Below, one piece after another: positions 25,506 to 35,255 of a stretch of DNA of 64,000 bases. The stretch comes from Palsa-506 sp963836355 (GTDB lineage Bacteria > Actinomycetota > Actinomycetes > Streptosporangiales > Streptosporangiaceae). The notes under the pieces were generated by a model. That model made no database searches. It worked only from the letters and a program-made list of their open reading frames with translations, and was not told the DNA's origin. The stretch is taken from the NCBI GenBank assembly GCA_963836355.1, contig CAWIJO010000006.1, forward strand, positions 372,001-436,000, in the 5' to 3' direction. Position 1 is the stretch's first letter. The number at the start of each line of letters is the position of its first letter. The position numbers were made by a program, and so were the translations under genes.

Positions 25506-26426
25506 TTAACTACCTAGCTCGATCGCCTCCAGCGCGCGCCACCGGGCGCGCAGCCGCTGATGCATCGCGGCGGCGAGCTCAATCTCTTTGCTGGCAAGGG
25601 CATTCACTGCCGCGGAAACCTCCGCGGCCGACTGGTCGCTGCGTAGTGCCTCGTCATCCAGCAGCTGCACCAGCCCTCCGTAATCAAGTTCCACAAGCGA
25701 GTGCGGATGGAACTCCTCGAGCCACCGGCCGATCTCCTCAAGATCCGTGCCGACCCGCAGCAGGGCCGCCACCGCGGGCTCGGATTCCGCCAGGCGGCTG
25801 CCGGACAGCCTGCGCGCCGTGGCCAGCGACCGGGCCACCCGCCTGCGCGCCTGGGACATCGCCGTGGCATAAACCAGCGCGCGGGTCGCGGCGGCGGTGG
25901 CCTGCCCCCGGTGGTCCCCGGCAGTCGGCGTGCCCAGGACAAGCCACCGTTCCGTCGGCGCGAAGGGCACGAACCAGGAGAGCGGCACCGACCACGCGCT
26001 CGTCTGTATGTAAACCTTCGGTGGCCCCTCGCGAGCCTGGAAGCGCGCGAACTCCTCGGCCGCCAGCCCGGCCTGGCGCGGCGCGAACGCATCGGACATC
26101 AGCGGCCCTGCGGCGGTCCGCAGCCTGCTGAGCGCTAGCCATGACCGCAGCCTGGTCTGCCACGGGCATACGTAGGTAATGCCGTCAGCCCACCGGACAT
26201 ACGCGTGCCTGCTTTCCTGTGGCGGCGCCACGATCGGCGGCACTGCGATGAGCCTGCGAAGCGACTCAGCATGTTCCGCGGCCAGCGCGCTGGCCCTGCG
26301 CGGGCGTTCGGGTGAGGTCGCGTATGCCGTCCAATGGGCCCGCTCCGCAGCGCGGAAAGCCGAAAGCGGCTCATAAACCCGCAGATAGGCAGCACGCGGC
26401 AACATGTCCAAATCGTGACATGCCAT
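25506..26426 (-). CDS. Conserved actinobacterial protein of unknown function (bldC neighbour)
   Basis: 306 residues, ATG start. No enzyme motif recognised. It has repeated Trp-containing motifs (YVRWADGITYVCPWQTRLRS, SAWSVPLSWFVPF, TERWLVLGT), then a helical C-terminal half (RALVYATAMSQARRRVARSL) and an acidic end. No signal peptide or membrane segment. In Streptomyces a protein of similar size lies between bldC and valine dehydrogenase; I take this as its counterpart from position. It is upstream of bldC on the same strand (260 bp gap). Confidence 0.75.
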   Translation of the reverse strand: MACHDLDMLPRAAYLRVYEPLSAFRAAERAHWTAYATSPERPRRASALAAEHAESLRRLIAVPPIVAPPQESRHAYVRWADGITYVCPWQTRLRSWLALSRLRTAAGPLMSDAFAPRQAGLAAEEFARFQAREGPPKVYIQTSAWSVPLSWFVPFAPTERWLVLGTPTAGDHRGQATAAATRALVYATAMSQARRRVARSLATARRLSGSRLAESEPAVAALLRVGTDLEEIGRWLEEFHPHSLVELDYGGLVQLLDDEALRSDQSAAEVSAAVNALASKEIELAAAMHQRLRARWRALEAIELGS

Positions 26427-26557
26427 GGCCTACCGGGAGAAGCCCCCCAGGTAACTAGATCGTCACCGCGCACGCTGCGGCGACCTGTCACCGGCATACG
26501 CTGTTCCGCAGAACCCGCCTCAAACGAGGACGCGGGACCGAGCCGGGAGTCACCGCA

Positions 26558-27727
26558 GTGACGAATGTATTCGGGAGTGCGCGCAGAAGCAGTGCAGACA
26601 CAAACAGTGCGCACGCAAGCATGGCGGCCGATGGCGGCGGACTCACGCAGCCACCAGACGCCAGCCTGGATGGCCATTCCGGACACGAGCAGGTGATGTT
26701 CTGCCAGGACCCGCCGACCGGGCTGCGGGCGATCATTGCCATCTACTCCACCAGGCTGGGGCCCGCGCTCGGCGGCACCCGGTTTTACCCGTACCCGACC
26801 GAGGACGCCGCGCTGGCCGACGTGCTCAACCTGTCCAGGGCGATGGCCTACAAGAACGCCCTGGCCGGACTCGATCTGGGCGGCGGCAAGGCAGTAATCA
26901 TCGGGGATCCGGCCAGGCACAAGTCCGAGGCGCTGCTACGCGCCTACGGCAGGTTCGTCGAATCCCTGAACGGGCGCTACGTCACGGCCTGTGATGTCGG
27001 TACCTACAGCGAGGATATGGACATCATCGCCCGCGAGTGCAGGCACGTCACCGGCCGGACAGTCGCCAACGGCGGGGCCGGCGACTCCTCCGTGCTGACC
27101 GCCTTCGGCGTCTTCCAGGGCATGCGGGCCGCCGCTGAGCACGTATGGGGCGCCGCCAGCCTGGAGGGCATGCGGGTTGCCGTCGAGGGGGTGGGCAAGG
27201 TCGGCCGCCGCCTGGTCGGGCATCTCCTTGAGGCCGGGGCAGAGGTGGTCATCTGCGATGTGGCCGCCGAGGCAATCGAGCGGGTGCACGCGGAGCACCC
27301 GGCTGTGGCGGTGGCCTCGAGCCGGACGGAGCTGGCCGCCGAGGCGGTGGATGTCTACTCGCCGTGCGCGCTCGGCGGATCGGTTGACGACGGCACAGTC
27401 GCCACGCTGACTGCCAGGGTCATCTGCGGCGGGGCCAATAACCAGCTCGCGCATCCGGGGATCGAGAAGCAGCTCGCCGAGCGGGGCATCGTGTATGCCC
27501 CTGATTACCTGGTCAACTCCGGCGGGGTGATCCAGGTCGCAGACGAATTCGCCGGGTTCAGCTTCGACCGGGCGCAGTCGAGAGCAGCGCAAATCTTCGA
27601 TACGACCAGGAAAATTCTCTCGCTTGCCGACGAGGAGGGCGTACCGCCCGCGGTCGCTGCCGACCGGCTCGCCGAGCGTCGGATGTCCGAGGTAGGCCGA
27701 CTGCGCGGCATCTGGCTGGGGAGCTGA
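26558..27727 (+). CDS. vdh: Leucine/valine dehydrogenase (Glu/Leu/Phe/Val dehydrogenase family)
   Basis: 389 residues from GTG. It converts branched-chain amino acids to 2-oxo acids with NAD, feeding acyl-CoA supply. The substrate domain has LGPALGGTRFYPY and the catalytic Lys region YKNALAGLDLGGGKAVI; the second catalytic region is TACDVGTYSEDMD. The Rossmann motif is VEGVGKVGRRL, and NNQLAHPG and NSGGVIQVADEF are present. The first 45 residues are a non-conserved leader, so an internal start is possible. The 2-oxoacid dehydrogenase genes at 36.5 kb could use its products. Confidence 0.9.
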   Translation: MTNVFGSARRSSADTNSAHASMAADGGGLTQPPDASLDGHSGHEQVMFCQDPPTGLRAIIAIYSTRLGPALGGTRFYPYPTEDAALADVLNLSRAMAYKNALAGLDLGGGKAVIIGDPARHKSEALLRAYGRFVESLNGRYVTACDVGTYSEDMDIIARECRHVTGRTVANGGAGDSSVLTAFGVFQGMRAAAEHVWGAASLEGMRVAVEGVGKVGRRLVGHLLEAGAEVVICDVAAEAIERVHAEHPAVAVASSRTELAAEAVDVYSPCALGGSVDDGTVATLTARVICGGANNQLAHPGIEKQLAERGIVYAPDYLVNSGGVIQVADEFAGFSFDRAQSRAAQIFDTTRKILSLADEEGVPPAVAADRLAERRMSEVGRLRGIWLGS

Positions 27728-27944
27728 CCAGCCGCGTCGCACTGCCGGAGGCAACAGGCGCGCAAACCAGGTACGGTTATGTCCGTACGGTGGCAGGAAA
27801 CACGGCGCGTCCCAGGCGGTGGAGAGGCGCCGGGTCTGTCTGTTGTGCAAGCAAGCCCGCCAGCATCAGCGCAATGAAGACAGCACAATCGGTGCGGTGA
27901 CCAGGGGCCTGACCGGCCCCCGTACGTTCGAGGGGGTCGAGCCA

Positions 27945-28250
27945 ATGGGGCGCGGCCGAGCCAAGGCCAAGCAGGTCAAGGTTGCACGCCAGCTCAAGTA
28001 CAACAGCGGCGGCACGGACCTTGACCGGCTGCGGGCTGAGCTGGGTGTCGTCACGGACCAGCAGGATTCCGAGTCGGAAGCCGCCTACGCGGAACTTGCC
28101 GACCGCTACTCCGACGATGGTGACGACAGTGACGAAGACGATGAGGACGAAGACGACCTGGATGAGGGTCCGGGCGACATGGGCATGGCCGACGGAGCCG
28201 CACGCCAGAACGGCAGCGCACCGGCAACGGCAGTGCACCGGCACGGATGA
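27945..28250 (+). CDS. DUF3073 protein
   Basis: 101 residues from ATG 27945, behind an AGGGGG ribosome site. The N-terminal half is the highly conserved DUF3073 block (MGRGRAKAKQVKVARQLKYN, then TDLDRLRAELG), basic and possibly nucleic-acid binding. The middle is an extreme Asp/Glu run (DDGDDSDEDDEDEDDLDEG). Restricted to Actinobacteria and of unknown function. The longer frame from 27819 has no support. It is convergent with purM. Confidence 0.93.
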   Translation: MGRGRAKAKQVKVARQLKYNSGGTDLDRLRAELGVVTDQQDSESEAAYAELADRYSDDGDDSDEDDEDEDDLDEGPGDMGMADGAARQNGSAPATAVHRHG

Positions 28251-28322
28251 GCGGGACCTGCACGCCCTGATGACCGGGGCCTTCGGCACCTGAGGTCGGC
28301 GCTTCCGAGCGTGAGCGTGCCG

Positions 28323-29378
28323 TCAGCCGGGATGACTGCCATACAGCCGCGCGCCGCCGCTGCCCACGCTGACCTGGCCTGCTATCCATGCTGGCAGATC
28401 ACGCGCGGCGAGCAGCGCCAGCGCGCGGTCGGCCTGCCCGGCCGCGACGACGGCAACCATTCCCACGCCCATGTTGAAGACCCGCTCCATCTCGCTCGCA
28501 GCCACCTGCCCGTGCTCGGCCAGCAGGCCGAACACCGGCAGCGGGCGCCAGGAAGCGCGGTCGACCATCGCATTGGCACCTGGCGGCAGCACCCGGCTGA
28601 GGTTGGCGGCCAGGCCGCCCCCGGTGATGTGCGCGAATGCGTGCACCTCGCAGGCCGTAGCCAGGGCAAGGCAGTCGCGGGCGTAAATTCGCGTCGGGAT
28701 CAGCAACTCCTCGCCCAGCGGCCGGCTAAGCACGGCAGCCGCCGCGTCCAGCCGCAGTCCCCCGGCGTGGTCCTCGATCAGCTTCCTGACCAGGGAGAAT
28801 CCGTTGGCATGAAGCCCCGATGATGCCATCGCGATCAGCATGTCGCCGGGCCGCACCCGGTCCGGGCCGAGCAGCTCATCGGCTTCCACGACCCCGGTCG
28901 CGGCACCGGCGAGATCGAAGTCGTCAGGACCGAAGTGCCCGGGATGCTCGGCCGTCTCACCGCCGAGCAGGGCGCAGCCGGCTCGCACGCAGCCCTCGGC
29001 CACGCCGCTGACGATGGCGGCTACCCGCTCGGGGCGGAGCGCGCCACAGGCCACGTAGTCGGTCATGAACAACGGCTCGGCTCCGCAGGCGACGAGGTCG
29101 TCCACGACCATGGCCACCAGGTCGATGCCGACGGTGTCGTACCGGTCCAGCCGCCGCGCGATCGCCACCTTCGTGCCGACGCCGTCGGTTGAGGTGGCGA
29201 GCAGCGGCCGCCGGTAGCTGGCCAGCCTGGACGCGTCGAACAGGCCGGCGAATCCGCCGATCCCGCCGACGACCTCCGGCCTGGCGGTACGGCCGACCGC
29301 CGCCCGCATCAGCTCCACAGCCCGCTCGCCGGCCAGGATATCGACGCCAGCGCTGGCGTAGTCTGGCCCGCCGCTCAC
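28323..29378 (-). CDS. purM: Phosphoribosylformylglycinamidine cyclo-ligase (AIR synthetase)
   Basis: 351 residues. It converts FGAM and ATP to AIR. PurM/PurL-superfamily hallmarks are present: the start YASAGVDILAGERAVELM, GGFAGLFD, TSTDGVGTKVAIA, DLVACGAEPLFMTDY, the glycine-rich GGETAEHPG and the end HITGGGLAANLSRVLP. The GTG start overlaps the purF stop by GTGA, so translation is coupled. Confidence 0.97.
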   Translation of the reverse strand: MSGGPDYASAGVDILAGERAVELMRAAVGRTARPEVVGGIGGFAGLFDASRLASYRRPLLATSTDGVGTKVAIARRLDRYDTVGIDLVAMVVDDLVACGAEPLFMTDYVACGALRPERVAAIVSGVAEGCVRAGCALLGGETAEHPGHFGPDDFDLAGAATGVVEADELLGPDRVRPGDMLIAMASSGLHANGFSLVRKLIEDHAGGLRLDAAAAVLSRPLGEELLIPTRIYARDCLALATACEVHAFAHITGGGLAANLSRVLPPGANAMVDRASWRPLPVFGLLAEHGQVAASEMERVFNMGVGMVAVVAAGQADRALALLAARDLPAWIAGQVSVGSGGARLYGSHPG

Positions 29379-30910
29379 AGCCCGGCCTCACCCGCGCTGG
29401 CCACGGCGGTGTTCCCCACGGCGGTGCTGGACACGGCGGTGCCCTCAAGCAGGTGCTTGCCGCGCTCCGCCTCGGCGACCGGGATCGGGTAGTTGCCGTC
29501 AAAGCAGGCCCGGCAGAGCCGGTCGGCGGGCAGTGTCGTTGCCGCCGTCAGCCCCTCAAGCGAGACATAGCCGAGTGAGTCGGCCCCGAGCGAGGCCCTG
29601 ATCTCTGTCACCGACAGGCTTCCGGCGATCAGCTCGGCCCGGCTGGCGAAGTCGATGCCGTAGAAGCATGGCCAGGTCACCGGCGGGCTTGAGATGCGAA
29701 CGTGCACTTCGGCGGCGCCGGCCTCGCGCAGCATCGTGACAATGGCGCGCTGCGTGTTGCCGCGGACGATCGAGTCATCGACAACGACGACCCGCTGGCC
29801 GGCGATGACGTCCCGGAGCGGGTTCAGCTTGAGCCGGATGCCGAGCTGCCGGATTGTCTGGCTCGGCTGGATGAACGTGCGGCCCACGTAGGAGTTCTTG
29901 ACCAGGCCCTGCCCGTAAGGGATGCCGCTGGCCTCCGCATAGCCGATGGCGGCCGGCGTGCCTGATTCTGGCACCGGGATGACCAGATCGGCCTGGACCG
30001 GGTACTCGGCCGCCAGCAGCCTGCCGACTTCTACCCGGGTGGCCTGCACGCCCCGCCCGGCGATCGTGGTATCCGGCCTGGCCAGGTAGACGTACTCGAA
30101 CAGGCATCCGCGCGGCTGCTTGGACGCGAACCGGCGTGATCGTACCCCGGCCTCGTCGATCACGATGAGCTCGCCGGGCTCCACTTCCCGGACCATGGTC
30201 GCGCCGACGATGTCCAGCGCCGCGGTCTCGCTGGCCACCACCCAGCCGCGGGCGAGCCTGCCGAGGACGAGCGGCCGGAATCCCTGCGGGTCACGGGCCG
30301 CGTACAGGGTCCGCTCGTCCATGAAGACCAGCGAGTACGCGCCCCGCACCAGCGGCAGCGCGGCCAGCGCGGATTGCTCGATGGCCGTCCCGGCCGGGCC
30401 AGCAGCCGGGTCCAGGTGATCCCCGGCGGCGCCAGCGAACAGGGCGGTCAGCACGTCGGTATCGGTGGTGGCCCGGTCCCGGCCGCGCCCGGCCGGGGGA
30501 TCGACCAGCGCGGCCAGTTCCAGGGTGTTGATCAGGTTGCCGTTGTGCCCGAGCGCCAGGCTCGCCGATGGCGTGGCGCGGAAGGTCGGCTGGGCATTCT
30601 CCCAGACCGACGAGCCGCTGGTGGAGTAGCGGCAGTGGCCGACGGCGATGTGACCGCGCAGGGTATGCAGCACGGACTCGTCGAACACCTGGGGGACCAG
30701 GCCCATGTCCTTGTAGACCACGATCCGGCGCCCGTCGCTGACCGCTATGCCTGCCGACTCCTGGCCGCGGTGCTGCAGCGCGTACAGGCCGAAGTAGGCG
30801 AGTTTGGCGACATCCTCGCCAGGTGACCAGACACCGAAGACGCCGCAGGCATCCCGCGGCTGTTCCCCCGGATCGAGCTCAGCCGTCAGCCGGCCGTCGG
30901 GCTTGATCAC
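29375..30910 (-). CDS. purF: Amidophosphoribosyltransferase
   Basis: 511 residues; makes 5-phosphoribosylamine from PRPP and glutamine. A 21-residue propeptide precedes the nucleophile Cys22 in DACGVFGV. The glutaminase domain has LQHRGQESAGI and HNGNLIN, and the PRPP loop is VVVVDDSIVRGNT. Four Cys suited to bind an iron-sulfur cluster are seen (in RGCLFEY, WPCFYGIDF and LCRACFDGNYP), as in the B. subtilis-type enzyme. The first gene of a purF-purM unit. Confidence 0.97.
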   Translation of the reverse strand: MIKPDGRLTAELDPGEQPRDACGVFGVWSPGEDVAKLAYFGLYALQHRGQESAGIAVSDGRRIVVYKDMGLVPQVFDESVLHTLRGHIAVGHCRYSTSGSSVWENAQPTFRATPSASLALGHNGNLINTLELAALVDPPAGRGRDRATTDTDVLTALFAGAAGDHLDPAAGPAGTAIEQSALAALPLVRGAYSLVFMDERTLYAARDPQGFRPLVLGRLARGWVVASETAALDIVGATMVREVEPGELIVIDEAGVRSRRFASKQPRGCLFEYVYLARPDTTIAGRGVQATRVEVGRLLAAEYPVQADLVIPVPESGTPAAIGYAEASGIPYGQGLVKNSYVGRTFIQPSQTIRQLGIRLKLNPLRDVIAGQRVVVVDDSIVRGNTQRAIVTMLREAGAAEVHVRISSPPVTWPCFYGIDFASRAELIAGSLSVTEIRASLGADSLGYVSLEGLTAATTLPADRLCRACFDGNYPIPVAEAERGKHLLEGTAVSSTAVGNTAVASAGEAGL

Positions 30911-30955
30911 ATGGCCAGTGTATTGACTGACGGCTGCCGAGTCGCCCGGGGCACG

Positions 30956-31420
30956 TCAGCCGGATCCGGCCCCCGGGCGCAACGGCAGGTAGGCGGCCAG
31001 GTCAGCACGCGGGCCGCTGGCCCTGATCAGGCCGTCAGCGGCGGCACTCGCCCAGGCCAGTCGTCCGGTGCCGAGCCTGACCCAGGTCGCGGCGTCGGTT
31101 TCCACCACGTTCGGCGGGGTGCCGCGGCTATGCCGGGGGCCCTCGACGCACTGGATCGCCGCGAACGGCGGGACACGTACCTCGACGGCGCGACCCGGCG
31201 CACGGGCCGCGAGCAGGTCGAGCAGACGCATCGCGGCGGCGCGCAGTGCCTCCCGGCACGGCGGCGCGCCCGCGTCCAGCGCCTCGGCCACCGCGGCGAC
31301 GCACCCGTCACCGAGCGCGTCCGCCGTCAGCGGGCCAGCCCAGGCAGGACCGCCGACCCCGGCCCGCTGCTCGTTGACCGCGGCGAGCAGGCGCTGCGGA
31401 TCCAGGCGACGCATCGGCAC
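30956..31420 (-). CDS. Sterol carrier family protein
   Basis: 154 residues. After a helical start (RLDPQRLLAAVNEQR), the second half reads VEVRVPPFAAIQCVEG, then PPNVVETDAATWVRLGTG and ASGPRADLAAYLPL, the SCP2-like end used in maleylpyruvate isomerase-type and related actinobacterial proteins. Ligand unknown. It lies next to purF, as in Streptomyces, and on the same strand (45 bp upstream of the purF start), so it may be co-transcribed with it. Confidence 0.82.
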   Translation of the reverse strand: MPMRRLDPQRLLAAVNEQRAGVGGPAWAGPLTADALGDGCVAAVAEALDAGAPPCREALRAAAMRLLDLLAARAPGRAVEVRVPPFAAIQCVEGPRHSRGTPPNVVETDAATWVRLGTGRLAWASAAADGLIRASGPRADLAAYLPLRPGAGSG

Positions 31421-31558
31421 CGGAGCGACGGTAGCCGGCCTCCGGCCACCGGCGGCGATCGCCGTTCATATCGGGACAGGACCACCCAGGACATGGTTTT
31501 TATTCATTTTCGGCGATATTCCTTGGCAGCACGTGCCTGCTAGCGGTAATGCTTCGGT

Positions 31559-32218
31559 ATGCCAGGCCAGCGCGGGGTTGCTGCCCGGCGGTCTCGCGGC
31601 TCGCGGGTGATCCGGATCGCGGGGGCCACCGGAGTCATCGTCGCCGCCGCGATAGTTGTCGTCGTCCTGGTGCTGACCCAGGGAACGGCGCGGGCCAGGC
31701 GGCAGGCCGCGGGCCCGCTGCCGCGGAACGTGATCAGCGCGGTGACCGTCGGCCTGGTCAATCCGGGGCCGCCGCCGCGGCGGGATTCCCGGCCGGTCAC
31801 CGAACTGCTCTACCTGTCGGCAACCGGCCTGGCCTTCACCGCCTCGGGCGGCACAGCGCAGGCATCGCCGGCCCAGGAGTGGACGGCCGACCGGATGGGC
31901 GGCGGGACCTACATCCTGATCCACGTCGCGGATGGCCAGTGCCTGGCCGGGCCGGCCACACCGGGCGCAGCTGGCGCAGCTGGCGCCACGCTAGCCAGGT
32001 GCGACCTAAGCCGCAGCCAGCGATGGCGGCATCAGTTCCTCGGCAAGGATCCGGCAGGCCGAAACGACTGGCAGCTGCGCAACGCGGCGGACGGCCGGTG
32101 CCTTACGGTGGCCCGCGCGCCGCTCGGCGGCAAGCCAGCAGAATCCGGCGCCGACCTGATCGCATGTGGTTCGTCCGTGCCCTGGCGGCAGATCATCACG
32201 TTCCAGACGGCCTACTGA
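31559..32218 (+). CDS. Exported protein with a ricin-type (beta-trefoil) lectin-like domain
   Basis: 219 residues from ATG. A basic start and one membrane segment (IRIAGATGVIVAAAIVVVVLVL) form a signal anchor. The rest has QxW-like repeats: GTYILIHVADGQCLAG with CDLSRSQRW, then WQLRNAADGRCLTV with a later W near the end, plus paired Cys. This pattern fits a beta-trefoil carbohydrate-binding domain, probably with two visible repeats. It is on the opposite strand from the surrounding pur genes. Confidence 0.72.
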   Translation: MPGQRGVAARRSRGSRVIRIAGATGVIVAAAIVVVVLVLTQGTARARRQAAGPLPRNVISAVTVGLVNPGPPPRRDSRPVTELLYLSATGLAFTASGGTAQASPAQEWTADRMGGGTYILIHVADGQCLAGPATPGAAGAAGATLARCDLSRSQRWRHQFLGKDPAGRNDWQLRNAADGRCLTVARAPLGGKPAESGADLIACGSSVPWRQIITFQTAY

Positions 32219-32231
32219 CGCCCGCCAGGAG

Positions 32232-34481
32232 TCAGCCGAAGATGGCCGGCAGCGCCTGGCGGTGTGCTGCGCCCAGTTCTTCCACCGAGATGCTGAACAG
32301 GCCGGCTACCTCAAGGCTGGCGCCGCCGGTCTCGCCGAGCACCGCGGCGGGTACCCCGTGCGCCGCGCAAAGGTCCGTGAAGCCGGCCGCCGCGCCGGGC
32401 CGCACGGCAACCACGGCGCGGGCAGCCGATTCGCTGAACAGGCTGGTGAACGGATCCCCCGCCAGGGTGACCGCGCAACCGGCCTGCCCGGCCAGGCAGC
32501 ACTCGGCCAGCGCGATGGCGAGCCCGCCGTCGGACAAGTCGTGCGCCGACGCGAGCAGGCCGCCGGCTGCCCCGGCGGCGAGCACCAGGGCGAGCCGCCG
32601 CTCGGCATCCAGCTTCACCGCGGGCGGCAGCCCGCCGATGTGCCCGTGCGCGACGTGCGCCCACAGCGATCCGCCGAATTCGGCCGCGGTCCCGCCGAGC
32701 AGCAGCACGCTGGCGCCGGCCTCGCCGAAGCCGATTGACAGCCGGCGCCGGACATCGTCGTGCACGCCGAGCACCCCGACCACCGGCGTCGGGTGGATGG
32801 CCGCCTCGCCGGTCTGGTTATAGAAGCTCACGTTGCCGCCGGTCACCGGCACGCCGAGGACGGCGCAGGCATCCGCCAGGCCGCGCACTGCCGCCGCGAA
32901 CTGCCACATCACGGCCGGGTCTTCCGGCGAGCCGAAGTTCATGCAGTTGGTAACCGCCAGCGGCCGCGCGCCGGTCGCGGCCACGTTCCGGTACGCCTCC
33001 GCCAGCCCATGCTGGGCGCCCGCGTACGGATCCAGCAGGGCATACCGGCCGTTCCCGTCGGTTGCCAGCGCGATCCCCAGGCCGGTCCGCTCGTCGATCC
33101 TGATCAGGCCCGCGTCCTGTGGCGCCGCCAGCACGGTATCGCCGCGGACGTAGTGGTCGTACTGCTCGGTTACCCACGCCTTGTCGGCCCCGTCGGGCGA
33201 GGCAAGCATGGCGAGCAGTGCGGCGCGCAGCCCCGGGCCGCCAGCCGGGCGGGGCAGCGCGGCCGGGTCGTCCGCGGCCAGCTTGTCCTGGCCGGCCGGG
33301 CGCTGCGCGGCCCGGCGGTAGATCGGCCCGTCGTCGGCTGCGCTGCCCGGCGGGATGTCCACGATCTGCTCGCCGTGCCAGCTCATCTCCAGCCTGCCGG
33401 TGCCGGTGACCTCGCCGATGACCGTGGCCGGCACGTCCCACCTCGCGCAGATCTCCATGAAGCGCCCGACATCGGCCGGCTCGACGATCCCCATCATGCG
33501 TTCCTGGGACTCGCTCATCAGGATCTCAGCGGGCCCGAGCGCGGCATCGCGCAGCGGGACCGCCTCCAGGGCGACCCGCATGCCGGTGCCGCCGCCAGCG
33601 GCCAGTTCGGTGGTAGCGCAGGAGACCCCGGCGGCCCCGAGGTCCTGGATGCCGACTACCAGGCCGGCCGCATAGAGCTGCAGGCAGCATTCGACCAGCA
33701 GCTTCTCCATGAACGGGTCGCCGACCTGGACGCTGGGCCGCTTCGCGCCCTCGCCGGATCCGCCGAACGATGCGCTGGCCAGGACGGACGCGCCGCCGAT
33801 GCCGTCCGGGCCGGTCCGCGATCCGAACAGCACCACCAGGTTGCCTGGTCCGCTCGCCGCGGCCTGCTTCAGGTCCTCGTGCCGCATGACGCCCACGCAT
33901 AGCGCGTTTACCAGGGGGTTGCCTGCATAACAGGGGTCAAAGGCCAGCTCGCCGCCGATGTTGGGCAGGCCGAGGCAGTTTCCGTAGAAGGAGATGCCGC
34001 CGACCACCCCGGGCAGCACCCGCCGGGTGTCCGGCGCGTCCGCCGGGCCGAACCTGAGCGCGTCCATCACCGCGACCGGCCGCGCGCCCATCGCCAGGAT
34101 GTCCCGGACGATCCCGCCGACCCCGGTCGCCGCGCCCTGGAACGGCTCCAGGTAGGACGGGTGGTTGTGCGACTCGATCTTGAATGTGACGGCGTAGCCC
34201 TGGCCGATATCCACGACCCCGGCATTGTGCCCGATGCCCGCCAGCAGCGCCTCGGTCGGCGGCGCCTTCTCGGCGAACTGGCGCAGGTGCACCCGCGACG
34301 ACTTGTAGGAGCAGTGCTCGCTCCACATGACCGAGTAGATCGCGAGCTCGGCGTCGGTCGGCCGCCGGCCCAGGATGTGCCGGATCCTGGCGTACTCACC
34401 GCCGGTCAGGCCGAGCTCGGCATGCGGCTGCCGCCGCTGCGGGGTGGCTGACGCGCGGGCCACCGTGTCCTGAGGCGTCAT
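32232..34481 (-). CDS. purL: Phosphoribosylformylglycinamidine synthase, large subunit
   Basis: 749 residues, the small-type PurL that works with PurQ and PurS to turn FGAR into FGAM. It has LTGGEYARIRHILGR at the start, SVMWSEHCSYKSS, the ATP region FKIESHNHPS, GVGGIVRDI, VGIQDLGAAGVSCATTELA, SESQERMMGIV and the second PurM-like half with VTGGNVSFYNQ and SAHDLSDGGLA. The start ATG overlaps the purQ stop (ATGA). Confidence 0.97.
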   Translation of the reverse strand: MTPQDTVARASATPQRRQPHAELGLTGGEYARIRHILGRRPTDAELAIYSVMWSEHCSYKSSRVHLRQFAEKAPPTEALLAGIGHNAGVVDIGQGYAVTFKIESHNHPSYLEPFQGAATGVGGIVRDILAMGARPVAVMDALRFGPADAPDTRRVLPGVVGGISFYGNCLGLPNIGGELAFDPCYAGNPLVNALCVGVMRHEDLKQAAASGPGNLVVLFGSRTGPDGIGGASVLASASFGGSGEGAKRPSVQVGDPFMEKLLVECCLQLYAAGLVVGIQDLGAAGVSCATTELAAGGGTGMRVALEAVPLRDAALGPAEILMSESQERMMGIVEPADVGRFMEICARWDVPATVIGEVTGTGRLEMSWHGEQIVDIPPGSAADDGPIYRRAAQRPAGQDKLAADDPAALPRPAGGPGLRAALLAMLASPDGADKAWVTEQYDHYVRGDTVLAAPQDAGLIRIDERTGLGIALATDGNGRYALLDPYAGAQHGLAEAYRNVAATGARPLAVTNCMNFGSPEDPAVMWQFAAAVRGLADACAVLGVPVTGGNVSFYNQTGEAAIHPTPVVGVLGVHDDVRRRLSIGFGEAGASVLLLGGTAAEFGGSLWAHVAHGHIGGLPPAVKLDAERRLALVLAAGAAGGLLASAHDLSDGGLAIALAECCLAGQAGCAVTLAGDPFTSLFSESAARAVVAVRPGAAAGFTDLCAAHGVPAAVLGETGGASLEVAGLFSISVEELGAAHRQALPAIFG

Positions 34482-35164
34482 CCGCGGGATGCCTCGAGGT
34501 GAGCGCCCAGGACCGAGGTGAAGAAGCCGAGGCCATCCGTGCCCGGCCCGGTCAGCGTGTCGATGGCATGCTCGGGATGCGGCATCAGGCCAACCACGTT
34601 GCCAGCCTCGTTGCAGATGCCGGCGATATCGCCGGCCGACCCATTCGGGTTGGCCCCGGCATACCGGGCGACCACCCGGCCGCGCGCGCCGAGCTCGGCC
34701 AGCACGCCCGGCCCGGCCACGTAGCCGCCCTCGCCGCTCTTGAGCACCACGGTGATCTCCTGGCCGTCCGCATACTGGCTAGTCCACGACGTCGCGGCAT
34801 TCTCGATCCGGAGCCGGACATCCTTGCTGATGAAGCGGAGCCCGCTATTGCGGGTCAGCGCGCCGGGCAGCAAGTGCGCCTCGCAGAGGATCTGGAAGCC
34901 ATTGCAGATTCCCAGCACTGGCAGCCCGGCCCGGGCCGCGGGCACTAGCTCCGTCATCACCGGCGCGAATCGGGCAATGGCCCCGCAGCGCAGATAATCT
35001 CCGTAGGAGAAGCCGCCGGGCAGGATCACCGCATCGACGCCGCGCAGGTCGTGGTCCGCGTGCCAGAGCGGCACGGCCGTCCCGCCTGCCCGGCGGACCG
35101 CCCGTGCCGCGTCCCCGTCGTCGAGCGAACCAGGGAAGGTGATGACTCCCACCCGTATCGTCAC
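34478..35164 (-). CDS. purQ: Phosphoribosylformylglycinamidine synthase, glutaminase subunit
   Basis: A class I glutamine amidotransferase supplying ammonia to PurL. Seen: RVGVITFPGSLDD at the start, LPGGFSYGDYLRCGAIA, the nucleophile Cys in VLGICNGFQIL, and LMPHPEHAID with the catalytic His and Glu. I choose GTG 35164 (VTIRVGVITFPG) because family members start there; the frame is open to 35209. Overlaps purL. Confidence 0.95.
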   Translation of the reverse strand: MTIRVGVITFPGSLDDGDAARAVRRAGGTAVPLWHADHDLRGVDAVILPGGFSYGDYLRCGAIARFAPVMTELVPAARAGLPVLGICNGFQILCEAHLLPGALTRNSGLRFISKDVRLRIENAATSWTSQYADGQEITVVLKSGEGGYVAGPGVLAELGARGRVVARYAGANPNGSAGDIAGICNEAGNVVGLMPHPEHAIDTLTGPGTDGLGFFTSVLGAHLEASRG

Positions 35165-35255
35165 AGGCGTCCCAGCGGGCACGGCGGGCGGGGCACCGAC
35201 AACGGGCACAACATGCAGGCAGGTTACCGCTCAGCCGGTGCCGCTGGCGGCCAGC

